A program made the position numbers and the translations under genes. A DNA stretch of 64,000 bases from positions 222,394-286,393 of the forward strand of contig NZ_LNZA01000008.1 in assembly GCF_001468035.1 (NCBI RefSeq). The letters run 5' to 3'. Under the pieces are notes generated by a model that was not told the origin of the DNA, did no database searches, and worked only from the letters and a program-made list of their open reading frames with translations. Position 1 is the first letter of the stretch; every line of letters starts with the position of its first letter. This document shows, piece after piece, positions 27,521-37,102 of this stretch. The stretch comes from Legionella tucsonensis (GTDB taxonomy: Bacteria; Pseudomonadota; Gammaproteobacteria; Legionellales; Legionellaceae).

Positions 27521-29173
27521 TCATGAATCTAGCTTCAATAAATTTTTACAATCTTCGCTTGTTAACACTTTAAATAGTCCCGGTCTTTTATTTTCTTCAT
27601 TATATAGCCTAAGGAATAACTCATTTAATTCCATTTTTTCCTCGAGACTTAAAAGTCTTGGATCAAATGTTTGCGAGCGATTCATTAATTCAAGTAATGT
27701 ATTCTGATTCACTACTTCACAAGCAGCAACAGAGTCTAAGAATAACCGCAAATCTAAATAGGGCATACACAGCGGCATACTGCGAATGACTACTTCATTA
27801 TCTCCTAACCATTCAAGATTCATTCCTAATTGTTTGAGGCACTCTTCTAGCTCAGGAGCACTACTTCGTCGTTTTAGAGGGAAGGAATAACGAACCGCCA
27901 CCAATAAAGGTCTACTTGCCAAAGGCAAAACCAACTGAAATATTTGCTGCTGCAACCTGTATTGATGCAAGGTCACAACATCAACAACATACGGTTGTTG
28001 ATTGATAAATGCCAAAATGTGTCGGTTATTTAAAATGACCCAGGATAATTCAGCTTCTGAATTATAAACACTTTTGCTTGATGCATCCAATTTAGGATAG
28101 GGTTCATAAATCGCTTGCTCTTGCTCACGACTCGGTTGCTCTAATAATGCATATGATGCCTCTTCATCGAACTCATTTTTTGACTTCAACGCGGCAGTCA
28201 ATTGCGAAGTAAAAAAGTCAAAAACCAAGCGAGGCTGCTGAAAGCGCACCTCATGCTTGGTAGGATGTACATTCACATCTACCTCTGCAGGGTTAATCGT
28301 CAAATACAACACACAGGCAGGAAAACGACCAGGATATAACAAACCCTCATATGCCTGCTTTAGCGCCTGTTGAATTAGCCTATCTTTTACCATGCGCTGA
28401 TTAATATAAACCCACAATCGATCATTCTGACTGCGCTGAAAATTGGAATTACTTATCCATCCATAGAGTTTCATTGCACCATGCTCTACATCAAGATAAA
28501 TTGATTCTTTAACAAAAACATTCCCCAGTATACGGGTCATACGTGTTAAGCGAGTTTGTTCATTAGTTGCAGCAGGAAGAGATAAAACCTGTTTCCCATT
28601 GTGTTTTAGTGTTAATGCAATCCCAGGGGCACTTAAAGCAAAACGCTTTACTACGGTTTCGATTGCTTGAAATTCTAGTCTTTCGCTTTTTAAAAATCGT
28701 TTTCGTACCGGCGTATTAAAAAATAAATCAACAACATCCACTGTTGTTCCTACAGTGCGAGCACAAGGAGATATTGCTCTTTCTGTACCCTGTACACGCA
28801 CCATCATTGCCGTTTCTTGTTGTTCAGGTTTGGAGCTAATGGTGACTTTTGCTACAGAAGCAATACTGGCTAACGCTTCACCACGAAAACCCATACTATC
28901 AATTGCATATAAATCGTTAAGCGTACTGATCTTGCTTGTCGCATGTGCAGCAATTGCCAAGGGCAAGTCTTCTGCTACGATACCCATTCCATTATCACTG
29001 ATCTTGATTTGATTTAGGCCGCCATAACCTATTTCTATAATAATCGCGTCCGCACCTGCGTCAAAAGAATTTTCCAGTAATTCTTTCACTACCGACGCCG
29101 GTCGTTCTATTACTTCTCCCGCAGCAATTTGATTTGCTATAAGTGAAGGTAATTGCTGAATTCTTATGCCCAT
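27521..29173 (-). CDS. mutL: DNA mismatch repair protein MutL
   Basis: MutL couples mismatch recognition by MutS to downstream repair. The N-terminal GHKL ATPase shows AAGEVIERPASVVKELLEN, DNGMGI and GFRGEALASI; the C-terminal part is a dimerisation domain. At 550 residues it is somewhat shorter than E. coli MutL, mainly in the linker. No endonuclease motif DQHAxxER was seen, as in other gammaproteobacteria. The start overlaps the end of the amidase gene by 10 bp. Confidence 0.97.
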   Translation of the reverse strand: MGIRIQQLPSLIANQIAAGEVIERPASVVKELLENSFDAGADAIIIEIGYGGLNQIKISDNGMGIVAEDLPLAIAAHATSKISTLNDLYAIDSMGFRGEALASIASVAKVTISSKPEQQETAMMVRVQGTERAISPCARTVGTTVDVVDLFFNTPVRKRFLKSERLEFQAIETVVKRFALSAPGIALTLKHNGKQVLSLPAATNEQTRLTRMTRILGNVFVKESIYLDVEHGAMKLYGWISNSNFQRSQNDRLWVYINQRMVKDRLIQQALKQAYEGLLYPGRFPACVLYLTINPAEVDVNVHPTKHEVRFQQPRLVFDFFTSQLTAALKSKNEFDEEASYALLEQPSREQEQAIYEPYPKLDASSKSVYNSEAELSWVILNNRHILAFINQQPYVVDVVTLHQYRLQQQIFQLVLPLASRPLLVAVRYSFPLKRRSSAPELEECLKQLGMNLEWLGDNEVVIRSMPLCMPYLDLRLFLDSVAACEVVNQNTLLELMNRSQTFDPRLLSLEEKMELNELFLRLYNEENKRPGLFKVLTSEDCKNLLKLDS

Positions 29174-30603
29174 GCCTGAGGAATCACCAATTTTTGCCCT
29201 GGCTTAAGTCGCGTAATGCCGCGCAAATGATTTATGGATCGCAGAGCCGCAACTGAAACATGATAACGTGCAGCGATAGCAGGTAACGTTTCCCCAGCAC
29301 GAACCAAATGAACATTATTCGTCGTCATTGCTTCAATGCGTGATCCGTGAGGAGGATTTTCCCAGAAGTATCCTTTAATGCCTTGAAAAATTGCTTGGCT
29401 CAAACGAGCTTGATAAGCAGGGTTAGTTAGATTTCTTTCCTCTATAGGATTTGAAATAAATCCTGTTTCTACCAAAATCGAAGGGATATCAGCAGACTTC
29501 AAAACTACAAACCCAGCTTGCTCCACTTTGTTATTATGCAAATTAGTAAAATTACCAAGCTGATTTAAAACACGGCCCCCCATTTGCAAACCTGAATTAA
29601 TCGTAGCTGTTTGTGATAGATCAATGAGCACAGACCGTACAACCCCATTTTGATCATCCAAATCACCTAAATTCACCCCGCCTAATTCGGAATAGTTTTC
29701 CTTTTCTGCAAGCCAACGTGCTGCCTCACTTGTTGCTCCTCTTTGTGATAAAGCAAATACCGAAGCACCATTTGAATGTGGGTTATTAAATGCGTCCGCA
29801 TGAATGGCAACAAAAACATCACCATTATATTTTCTGGCAATATCCAGGCGTTGTCGAAGACCCACGTAATAATCTCCCGAACGAGTCAATACTGCACGCA
29901 TACCAGGCTGTCTGTCGATTAATTGTTTTAGTTTTAAAGTAATTGCCAAGACAACATCCTTTTCTCGGGAATTACGTGGGCCTCGAGCTCCAGGGTCCTT
30001 GCCTCCATGACCTGCATCCAAAACAACAATAACATCTCGTAGTTTAGAAGGTCTACTACTTACTTTAATGGGTTTCTGATTTGTTAAAATAGGGGGGACA
30101 GGTTGCTTGGATTCAATTTTTGCAGTTAATTTAGCCTGTTGTATTTTTGGTGCAGTAGATGCTTTCGGTAATGTAGGTGCAGCTTTAGAAACACTTGCTG
30201 CAATTGGTGCAACATGGCGGCCACTATGTATCAAATCAACACGTATACCTCCAAAAGCACCATTAGGCTTCCAAGGAGATGATCTCAGTTGTACTTTTTG
30301 ACTTACTTCAAAAACTAATCTTAGAGTTCTTGGTTCAGAATACCCGCTACGAACTTGTTTTACTAGTCCATTAATTAAACCCAATTGATTTAAATCCACC
30401 GCAAGTAGAGTTTCCTTTAAATCCAATACAACTCGCTCAGGATGATTCAAAAAAAATAATTTATGGGTGAATGGTCCATTAATGGTTAGAAAAAGCGAGG
30501 TTTGGTTCCCCTTTTGTTTTAAAACAATGGACTGTAGTTGAGCACTAAATGACGCAATAGAGTAAAGACACATCACAACAAAACACCATGAGCGAAATAT
30601 CAT
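29164..30603 (-). CDS. N-acetylmuramoyl-L-alanine amidase (AmiB/AmiC type)
   Basis: This periplasmic amidase splits septal peptidoglycan. The 479-residue protein has a signal peptide (to about residue 21), an AMIN domain (about 25-125), a linker rich in Lys, Pro and Ala, an Amidase_3 domain with VVLDAGHGGKDPGA, HADAF and LVETGFISN, and one C-terminal LysM repeat. Zinc ligands His and Glu are visible in these motifs. The FtsEX genes elsewhere in the window encode the usual activators of this class through EnvC. Confidence 0.93.
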   Translation of the reverse strand: MIFRSWCFVVMCLYSIASFSAQLQSIVLKQKGNQTSLFLTINGPFTHKLFFLNHPERVVLDLKETLLAVDLNQLGLINGLVKQVRSGYSEPRTLRLVFEVSQKVQLRSSPWKPNGAFGGIRVDLIHSGRHVAPIAASVSKAAPTLPKASTAPKIQQAKLTAKIESKQPVPPILTNQKPIKVSSRPSKLRDVIVVLDAGHGGKDPGARGPRNSREKDVVLAITLKLKQLIDRQPGMRAVLTRSGDYYVGLRQRLDIARKYNGDVFVAIHADAFNNPHSNGASVFALSQRGATSEAARWLAEKENYSELGGVNLGDLDDQNGVVRSVLIDLSQTATINSGLQMGGRVLNQLGNFTNLHNNKVEQAGFVVLKSADIPSILVETGFISNPIEERNLTNPAYQARLSQAIFQGIKGYFWENPPHGSRIEAMTTNNVHLVRAGETLPAIAARYHVSVAALRSINHLRGITRLKPGQKLVIPQAWA

Positions 30604-31085
30604 CTTTCACCTGCCAGGCGAGCTAAAATTCTTTTACCCGCTGTACTTAATGCAGTAATTTGCATTTCACGTCCAGCCCCTTTAATACCTAACTTAAAAC
30701 GAATATCTACTTGAGGCAATGCTCCTCCAGCATGTTCTGACCATTCAATACAACAGATACTCTCTTGGGTAAAATAATCCCTGAATCCCATGTATTCCAA
30801 CTCTTCCTCATGGTGTATTCGGTAGAGATCAAAATGGTGTATGGTTAAATGATTGCATGTATAACTTTCTACTAATGAAAAGGTGGGACTTTTGATTGCA
30901 GACTGAATGCCTAGATGTTTCAACATGGCGCGAATAATAGTTGTTTTCCCTGCTCCCAAATCACCACTAAAGGTCATGATCAAGGAAGGATAAAGACAAG
31001 AAGCCAGATGAGCGGCAAATTTCTCGCTTGCCGTTTCATCGGGTAACTCCAGTGTTTTAACCGTATTCGATTCGCTATTTATCAT
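30600..31085 (-). CDS. tsaE: tRNA threonylcarbamoyladenosine biosynthesis ATPase TsaE
   Basis: TsaE is the small ATPase of the TsaBDE complex that makes t6A37 in ANN-decoding tRNAs. The 161-residue protein has P-loop GDLGAGKTT and the SPTFSLVESY motif. It overlaps both nnr and the amidase gene by 4 bp. Confidence 0.95.
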   Translation of the reverse strand: MINSESNTVKTLELPDETASEKFAAHLASCLYPSLIMTFSGDLGAGKTTIIRAMLKHLGIQSAIKSPTFSLVESYTCNHLTIHHFDLYRIHHEEELEYMGFRDYFTQESICCIEWSEHAGGALPQVDIRFKLGIKGAGREMQITALSTAGKRILARLAGER

Positions 31086-32563
31086 GATTCAGGATAATTC
31101 AAGACATGAGGTAAAACATCAAATAAATCACTGGCTAATAAACCAGTCCCTCCCATTTTTTTTGCTAACAAGTCTCCAGCAACCGCATGAACCCATACAC
31201 CACATTGTGCTGCTTCGGATAAAGAAAATCCTTGAGCACAAAGCCCCCCGATAATACCGCTTAACACATCGCCCATACCAGCACTAGCCATAGCAGGGTT
31301 ACCACGAGGACAAACAAATGCGTCTTTCTCTGCTGTTTGAATTACAGTTCCAGCTCCCTTCAGTACAACGACTCCACCGTATTGCTTCTGGATGTTTTCT
31401 GTCGCCTGATATCTATCTTTCTGAATCAAATCAGTAGAACAAGAAAGCAAACAAGCAGCCTCACCAGGATGTGGGGTTAATATCCAATTATCATCCATCT
31501 GTGCGTTTTCGGCTAACAATCGTAATGCTGATGCATCAATAACCATAGGTAATTGTGATGTAATTGCCATTGAAAACAGGTTAGTAGCCCATTCACTTTC
31601 TCCTAGACCAGGGCCAATAATACACACTGAAGCTCGATCTAAAAGCGGTATTAAATCTTTAGCGGTTTCCACAGCACTTACCATGGCCTCAGGGATTAAC
31701 GATAAGGCGCTCTTTGCGTGTTCAGGCCAAGTTGCAACAGTTACGGAACCGGCCCCGGTTCGCATTGCAGCTTTGGCAGCGAGGCTAATAGCCCCAGGCA
31801 TTCCTGGCCCTCCACCAATAACTAAAACATGACCATAATTTCCCTTATGTGAATTTTTTTTGCGTCCGACAAGCGGCAAAGCTAAAGAATCTGAGCTCAA
31901 AAGATATGCCGCAGGAGTCAATTGAGTTACGCAGGAATCAAGTTGTAAAGAACAACAGTATATATCCCCACAATAGTCAGGACCATCTGCGGTATACATG
32001 CCCGATTTCTGGGCGATAAACGTTAAAGTGGTATTGGCTTTAACACAAAAATTCTCTACCTTGCCTGTATCTGCGTTAAGACCTGATGGAATATCTAAAG
32101 CTACGACAGGTAGCCCACTCGTATTGATCTGATTAATTGCCGATACGATAGCTCCACGAACAGGTCCTTTCAGGCCAATCCCTAACAAGGCATCAATAAC
32201 TAACTCTGTTTCACTGTCTAATGGCTCATCTGCAGCTTGACACTCAACTCCTGCATTTATAGACATTAAAGCTGCATGTTGTGCAGCGATAGGGAGATCA
32301 GCCACCGCTTTACATTGGTAAATAGTCACTAATAATCCATGTTCATGCGCTAAACGTGCCACCACATATCCATCGCCAGCATTATTTCCTGCACCACAAT
32401 ACACAGCGATATGTCGAACATGTGGATATAATTTTGTTATAAGAAAAAATGCCTCTGCTCCCGCACGAGACATAAGTGCATTTTCATCTAATTGAAATAA
32501 AGAAGCAGCCTGTTGCTCACAAGCTCTAATTTGCTCACAACGATATAGCGCATTTGTTGGCAT
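31082..32563 (-). CDS. nnr: Bifunctional NAD(P)H-hydrate epimerase / ADP-dependent dehydratase
   Basis: The enzyme repairs damaged NAD(P)H hydrates. The N-terminal epimerase domain contains GAGNNAGDGYVVAR and ALDIPSGLNADTG; the C-terminal dehydratase has GGPGMPGA and the catalytic SAGMGDVLSG. The start is placed at MPTNALYRCEQ (493 residues) with AAGGTG before it. A longer reading adds 13 residues encoded by the end of a MITE-like repeat and is rejected. Confidence 0.94.
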   Translation of the reverse strand: MPTNALYRCEQIRACEQQAASLFQLDENALMSRAGAEAFFLITKLYPHVRHIAVYCGAGNNAGDGYVVARLAHEHGLLVTIYQCKAVADLPIAAQHAALMSINAGVECQAADEPLDSETELVIDALLGIGLKGPVRGAIVSAINQINTSGLPVVALDIPSGLNADTGKVENFCVKANTTLTFIAQKSGMYTADGPDYCGDIYCCSLQLDSCVTQLTPAAYLLSSDSLALPLVGRKKNSHKGNYGHVLVIGGGPGMPGAISLAAKAAMRTGAGSVTVATWPEHAKSALSLIPEAMVSAVETAKDLIPLLDRASVCIIGPGLGESEWATNLFSMAITSQLPMVIDASALRLLAENAQMDDNWILTPHPGEAACLLSCSTDLIQKDRYQATENIQKQYGGVVVLKGAGTVIQTAEKDAFVCPRGNPAMASAGMGDVLSGIIGGLCAQGFSLSEAAQCGVWVHAVAGDLLAKKMGGTGLLASDLFDVLPHVLNYPES

Positions 32564-32587
32564 GATCACCTTGTGCTCCAAATTTAC

Positions 32588-32714
32588 TATAGCGCCACCC
32601 ACTAAGTTCTATACATCGTTGTAAGCTCGTTCGGCTCAATCATGTACTTTTGTGTACACTCCTTCGCCTCACTTTCACTTGCGCCTTGCCTAGAACTCAG
32701 TGGATAACGCTATA
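32588..32714. repeat. MITE-like element, copy B
   Basis: This roughly 127-bp element is the reverse-oriented partner of 11565-11690. Its ends are TATAGCGCCACCCACTAAG and, at the other side read in reverse, TATAGCGTTATCCACTGAG, giving terminal inverted repeats of about 24 bp. The core GGCGAAGGAGTGTAC and GAGCCGAACGAGCTT is shared with copy A. It lies 24 bp upstream of the nnr start codon. Confidence 0.78.
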
Positions 32715-32735
32715 TTTCGAACACGTTTCTTATAT

Positions 32736-32807
32736 GTAGCCTAGGATAGAGTGAATAAACCCGATTCAGAATTCTCGGGGTTTGTCTTCGTCTTTACACC
32801 AGGCTAC
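32736..32807. repeat. REP-like inverted repeat of the GTAGCCTGGGTG family
   Basis: The element runs from GTAGCCTAGG to CCAGGCTAC. Its centre folds as AAACCCGA against TCGGGGTTT (around 32758-32787). It lies just after the sspB stop codon and may end the sspAB transcript. Confidence 0.6.
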
Positions 32808-32813
32808 TTCCAT

Positions 32814-33227
32814 TTACTTGACTAATTTTAACGAAGGCTTACTTTTAGAAGCAGTTGAACCATCAGATTCAGTACCTGAGGAGCCAGAAGATGCTGGAGG
32901 CGGCTCTTCCTCATCTTCGATAGCAAAAGCAATACCTCTGCCATTTTCTTTAGCATAAATTTCTAATACTGATCCTGGTGGAACAAAAATCTGCTCTGTT
33001 TTCCCTGAAAAACGCGCAGTAAAGATAATTCGATCATTTTCCAACAAAAGACCGCGAGTTGCTGCCGGAGAAATATTTAACACAATGCGATCATGGTTTA
33101 CATGCTCTCTCGGCACCTGCACACTCGGATATGCAGCATTCACCAGAATATAGGGAGTTAATTCGTTATCTACTATCCAATCATAAGCTGCGCGAATTAA
33201 ATAAGGTTTGTTTGATGTCATTGTCAT
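32814..33227 (-). CDS. sspB: ClpXP protease specificity-enhancing factor SspB
   Basis: SspB delivers ssrA-tagged proteins to ClpXP. The 137-residue protein has the compact SspB fold (SNKPYLIRAAYDWIVDNELTPY is the N-terminal segment in part) followed by a flexible linker rich in Glu, Pro and Ser. It ends in LKLVK, matching the C-terminal ClpX-binding tail of E. coli SspB (LRVVK). It is 3 bp downstream of sspA. Confidence 0.95.
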   Translation of the reverse strand: MTMTSNKPYLIRAAYDWIVDNELTPYILVNAAYPSVQVPREHVNHDRIVLNISPAATRGLLLENDRIIFTARFSGKTEQIFVPPGSVLEIYAKENGRGIAFAIEDEEEPPPASSGSSGTESDGSTASKSKPSLKLVK

Positions 33228-33230
33228 TAT

Positions 33231-33851
33231 TTATGCCGCTCTTAGTTGGCGCTCAGCATCAGTCAAACTTGCTTGAAACGAATCACGTTTGAACAAGCGC
33301 TGCATGTAAGCAATTATTCCTTTAAACTCCGGTGTAATTTCAATTCCCAAGCGAGGCAAACGCCACAACAAAGGTGCTAACGCACAATCCAACAAAGAAA
33401 ACTCATCACTTAAAAAATAAGATTTATCTGCAAATACAGGATCAAGCGCAATTAAACTTTCGAATAAATTTTTCTTGGCCTGTTCTGCATTATCATCTCT
33501 TAAAACGCGATTCATTAAATAATACCAATCATGTTCTATCCTGTGCATCATCTTTCGTGTTTCAGCACGAGCAACAGGGTAGACAGGCAATAATGGAGGA
33601 TGAGGAAATCGCTCATCTAAATACTCCATAATAATACGTGGTTCATAAAGCACAAGCTCTCTATCAATTAAAGTAGGAACTGTCCCATATGGATTAACTG
33701 ATAAAAGATCAGCGCCAGGCTCTGCCTGTTTGGCAGCAAGAATTTCTACATTTACCCCTTTTTCAGCCAAAACAATCCGAACCTGATGACTGTAAACATC
33801 ATCTGTATCAGAAAATAAAGACATTATAGTGCGCTTCGCAACAATTGCCAT
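33231..33851 (-). CDS. sspA: Stringent starvation protein A
   Basis: SspA is a GST-fold protein that binds RNA polymerase and helps bacteria survive starvation and acid stress. The 206-residue protein has the thioredoxin-like N-terminal domain (SLFSDTDDVYSHQVR, VNPYGTVPTLID) and the helical C-terminal domain. The start is ATG at 33851 with AGGAG upstream; an earlier TTG is less likely. Confidence 0.95.
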   Translation of the reverse strand: MAIVAKRTIMSLFSDTDDVYSHQVRIVLAEKGVNVEILAAKQAEPGADLLSVNPYGTVPTLIDRELVLYEPRIIMEYLDERFPHPPLLPVYPVARAETRKMMHRIEHDWYYLMNRVLRDDNAEQAKKNLFESLIALDPVFADKSYFLSDEFSLLDCALAPLLWRLPRLGIEITPEFKGIIAYMQRLFKRDSFQASLTDAERQLRAA

Positions 33852-33936
33852 GAGCAACTCCTATTTAATTCAATCTATAACAAAAGTAAGTACAAAACAC
33901 AAAACTTACACTTTACCACATTTTTACCTTTTTGGG

Positions 33937-34614
33937 TTACTTTATACCGTTTTTTCGCCAATAAACTCTTTTTAAACCAAGAGCAACAAGAAATAAAACA
34001 AATAAAAAGCTAACAACATAGAATCCTATCCGATATCGCATTGATTGTACTGGCTCGCCAACGTACGCAAGAAAAGCAACCAAATTTTGTAAATCATAGC
34101 TAAACTGATCGCCGGATAGCTCATCCTTCAATGTTTCTAAAATATTAGGCATAGCAACATCGGGAACGAGACTATTATTCGTACCAAAAGGCCTTGAGTC
34201 ATCTCGATAAAAGCTATTTAAATATCTATAGAGCCATTCTGTTCCTTTTGCTCGAGCAACTAAAGATAAATCCGGGGGTACTATTCCAAACCATTGTTTT
34301 GCATCTTCAGGAGGTAAAGCAATACGAATGGGATCATAAGCTGTTGCTTGCGTAAAAATCAGATTATTTTTTAATAAATCTTCATTTACTCGACCATCAA
34401 ACCCTATTATACCCAATCCTTTGGCCATGTGATTATAGCGCAAATAGTTCAAAGAGTGGCAGCCAGCACAATAATTCATAAATAGTTTAGCGCCTCTTTG
34501 CAAGCTGGCCTTATCTTGTACATCAACTTCTACTGAATGTGCCCGTACAACTGAATGTAGAAATAAGCTAAAAAAACATACAGACAAGTAAAAAGCTACT
34601 CCTTGCATACGCAT
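33937..34614 (-). CDS. petC: Cytochrome c1 of the bc1 complex
   Basis: Cytochrome c1 carries electrons from the Rieske protein to soluble cytochrome c in respiratory complex III. The 225-residue protein has a signal sequence, the heme site CAGCH (Cys49, Cys52, His53), a candidate axial methionine in VAMPN, and a C-terminal anchor helix at about 195-215. It overlaps the petB stop by 1 bp and ends petA-petB-petC. Confidence 0.95.
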   Translation of the reverse strand: MRMQGVAFYLSVCFFSLFLHSVVRAHSVEVDVQDKASLQRGAKLFMNYCAGCHSLNYLRYNHMAKGLGIIGFDGRVNEDLLKNNLIFTQATAYDPIRIALPPEDAKQWFGIVPPDLSLVARAKGTEWLYRYLNSFYRDDSRPFGTNNSLVPDVAMPNILETLKDELSGDQFSYDLQNLVAFLAYVGEPVQSMRYRIGFYVVSFLFVLFLVALGLKRVYWRKNGIK

Positions 34615-35828
34615 TATTGCCCTCCTAAACGAGAGGGTAATGGGCGCGACTTTTCAAAACGAGTATAAAAAGGCATCAGTAAAAAATAGGCAAAGTACAA
34701 TATAGTGCAGATACGAGTCAAAAACAAACGCACAGGGGTTATGGGAATTGTTCCCAAATAACCTAATAGCACAAAAGCAGCAATCCCTAGAAATAACATA
34801 ATTCGTGAATAATTTCCTTTGTAGCGAATTGAGCGGACAGGACTGCAATCAAGCCAAGGTAAAAAGAAAAGAACAAATAAAGCAAATCCCATGCACACTA
34901 CCCCCAATAATTTATCAGGTATCGCCCGCAATATGGCGTAAAATGGAGCCATATACCACATTGGAGCAATATGATCTGGGGTAATTAAAGGATTAGCGGG
35001 GGTAAAATTATTATGCTCTAAAAAGTATCCTCCCATTTCAGGAGCGAAAAACACAACTGCAAAAAACAGGGTGAGGAAAGCAATCACCATGACGAAGTCT
35101 TTCACTATGTAGTATGGATGAAATGGAATCCCATCCAAAGGCTTTCCTTTTTCATCCAGCTTATTTTTGATTTCAATTCCATCCGGATTATTAGAACCTA
35201 CTTTATGTAAGGCAACGACATGCAAGAAAACCAGAAAAAAGAGTAAAAATGGAAGGGCAATAACGTGCAAAGCAAAAAAACGTTGTAAGGTAGCATTACC
35301 CACGGTGTAATCGCCTCTTAACCAAACAACAAGATGTTCGCCAACATAAGGAATAGCACTCAACAATGAAGTGATTACTTGAGCTCCCCAGTAGGACATT
35401 TGTCCCCAAGGCAATAAATAACCAAAAAAAGCCCCAGCTAATAGCAAGATGTAGAGAAACATTCCTAAAAGCCAAATGAGCTCTCGTGGCTTTTGGTACG
35501 AGCCATAAAGTAGACCACGAAACATATGTAAATAAATAACAATAAAAAATGCGGAGGCACCTGTTGAATGCATATACCGAAATAACCAACCAAAATTAAC
35601 ATCGCGCATTATATACTCTATGGACGAAAAAGCCTGTTCAGCGCTTGGGGTATAAAACATGGTCAGCCATAAACCCGTGATGAATTGATTCACTAAAACC
35701 ACGAGAGCTAATGAACCAAAAAAGTAAAAAAAATTTAAATTTTTTGGAAGATAATAGGCACCAAAATAATTTTTCCAGGTGCTCATCAAAGGGAAACGCT
35801 CATCGAGCCATTTGAAGAGTTTATTCAT
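34614..35828 (-). CDS. petB: Cytochrome b of the bc1 complex
   Basis: This 404-residue membrane protein holds two b hemes and both quinone sites of complex III. Eight to nine transmembrane helices are visible, with heme histidines in HSTGASAFF / YLHMFRG and HVIALPF / FLHVVALH. The Qo-site motif usually written PEWY reads PMWY (about residue 290); several beta- and gammaproteobacteria have a hydrophobic residue in that place. It is cotranscribed with petA, 66 bp upstream. Confidence 0.96.
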   Translation of the reverse strand: MNKLFKWLDERFPLMSTWKNYFGAYYLPKNLNFFYFFGSLALVVLVNQFITGLWLTMFYTPSAEQAFSSIEYIMRDVNFGWLFRYMHSTGASAFFIVIYLHMFRGLLYGSYQKPRELIWLLGMFLYILLLAGAFFGYLLPWGQMSYWGAQVITSLLSAIPYVGEHLVVWLRGDYTVGNATLQRFFALHVIALPFLLFFLVFLHVVALHKVGSNNPDGIEIKNKLDEKGKPLDGIPFHPYYIVKDFVMVIAFLTLFFAVVFFAPEMGGYFLEHNNFTPANPLITPDHIAPMWYMAPFYAILRAIPDKLLGVVCMGFALFVLFFLPWLDCSPVRSIRYKGNYSRIMLFLGIAAFVLLGYLGTIPITPVRLFLTRICTILYFAYFLLMPFYTRFEKSRPLPSRLGGQ

Positions 35829-35894
35829 TTAATCGAACCTTGTTCTTTACCAATCATAAATTGCATCCAGGCTATATTTTATGCGACATGGAAC

Positions 35895-36506
35895 TTATGC
35901 TTTATCCTCGCCAATCACAATAGTTTGCTTATCGACAAAATAATATGGAGGAACTTCCATATTAATCGGTGCAGGGACATCTTTAAAAACCCTGCCAGAA
36001 AGATCAAAAGTAGAACCATGACAAGGGCAGAAAAACCCACCAGGCCAATCAGGCCCTAAATCGCCAAGATTTGGTTTGTATTTTGGCGAACAGCCCAAGT
36101 GAGTACAAATCCCTACAAGAACCAAATATTCAGGGTTAATAGAACGGTGCTGATTTTTTGCATAAGAAGGCTGCTGCCGAGTCAGCGAATTCGGATCGCG
36201 TAACCTTGAGGAATACATAGTTAAACGTTGCAACATTTCTTCAGTTCGTCTAATTATCCATACGGGTTTGCCCCGCCATTCAACAACCGCCAGCTTACCT
36301 GGCTCCAGTTTGCTTAAATCAACTTGCACTGGCGCACCTTCGGCTTGAGCTTTGGCACTTGGTAACCAAGAAGCAGCAAAAGGGGTTAAGGCACATAGAG
36401 CACCTATCCCTCCTAATACACAAGTTGTAGTTAACAAAAACCGGCGACGCTCTTCATCCACCAGATCGTTTTTATCCGGATCAGGATCAGTAATGTGATT
36501 CACCAT
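35895..36506 (-). CDS. petA: Ubiquinol-cytochrome c reductase iron-sulfur (Rieske) subunit
   Basis: The Rieske protein moves electrons from ubiquinol to cytochrome c1. The 203-residue protein has a Tat-like N-terminus (EERRRFLLTT) that doubles as a membrane anchor, and the cluster boxes CTHLGC (134-139) and CPCHGS (160-165) supplying two Cys and two His ligands. It is first in petABC. Confidence 0.96.
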   Translation of the reverse strand: MVNHITDPDPDKNDLVDEERRRFLLTTTCVLGGIGALCALTPFAASWLPSAKAQAEGAPVQVDLSKLEPGKLAVVEWRGKPVWIIRRTEEMLQRLTMYSSRLRDPNSLTRQQPSYAKNQHRSINPEYLVLVGICTHLGCSPKYKPNLGDLGPDWPGGFFCPCHGSTFDLSGRVFKDVPAPINMEVPPYYFVDKQTIVIGEDKA

Positions 36507-36526
36507 ATTATCTGCTTATGTAGTAT

Positions 36527-36618
36527 GTAGCCTGAGTGCAGCGAAGCGGAACGCAGGAAATGTTCTAGCTTTTCGTAAATTATGATTCCCGGGCTCCGCC
36601 TCGCTGCACCCAGGCTAC
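36527..36618. repeat. REP-like inverted repeat of the GTAGCCTGGGTG family
   Basis: A 92-bp element with arms GTAGCCTGAGTGCAGCGAAGC and, at the other end, a matching GCTGCACCCAGGCTAC. It is the best-preserved member of the family in this window. It separates petA from the rpsI terminator. Confidence 0.75.
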
Positions 36619-36626
36619 ACAAACAA

Positions 36627-36650
36627 AAAACCCCGCATTGGCGGGGTTTT
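36627..36650 (-). terminator. Intrinsic terminator of rplM-rpsI
   Basis: AAAACCCCGC pairs perfectly with GCGGGGTTTT around a 4-nt loop, with more T residues after it on the minus strand. It starts 15 bp after the rpsI stop codon. Confidence 0.9.
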
Positions 36651-36665
36651 GTAACCAATAAACGG

Positions 36666-37097
36666 TTAACGTTTTGAGTATTGAGTTGCACGACGTGCTT
36701 TGTGCAAGCCCACTTTCTTTCTTTCAACACGACGTGAATCACGGGTTAACAAACCTCGTGCACGAAGTCTTCTACGAACAGAATTTGGATTTGGCTCAGC
36801 ATCTTCTGCCAATCCTGTTTCATCATAAGCAACTAATGCTCTTGCGATACCCAAACGTACAGCACCTGCCTGGCCAGAAATTCCACCGCCAGAAACCGTA
36901 ACATAAACATCAAATTTATTAACAAGGTCAACGGTTTCTAATGGCTGCATAACAACCATACACGAAGTTTCACGGCAAAAATATTCCTGTAAAGTACGGC
37001 CATTTACCTTGATCTCGCCTTTACCTGGACGTAAAAACACACGAGCTGTTGAACTTTTTCTACGACCAGTGCCGTAGTATTGCTTCACTTCAGCCAT
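36666..37097 (-). CDS. rpsI: 30S ribosomal protein S9
   Basis: S9 binds the 3' domain of 16S rRNA, and its basic tail contacts P-site tRNA. The 143 residues include [34 protein letters not shown] and the conserved end YSKR. It is about 13 residues longer than E. coli S9. It follows rplM by 5 bp. Confidence 0.97.
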   Translation of the reverse strand: MAEVKQYYGTGRRKSSTARVFLRPGKGEIKVNGRTLQEYFCRETSCMVVMQPLETVDLVNKFDVYVTVSGGGISGQAGAVRLGIARALVAYDETGLAEDAEPNPNSVRRRLRARGLLTRDSRRVERKKVGLHKARRATQYSKR

Positions 37098-37102
37098 AAT
37101 AC

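Noticed and set aside
32564-32602. Longer N-terminus for Nnr (MGGAIVNLEHKVI)
   Set aside because: These codons come from the end of the MITE-like element and the sequence before it; MPTNALYRCEQ has a good ribosome-binding site and matches the family.
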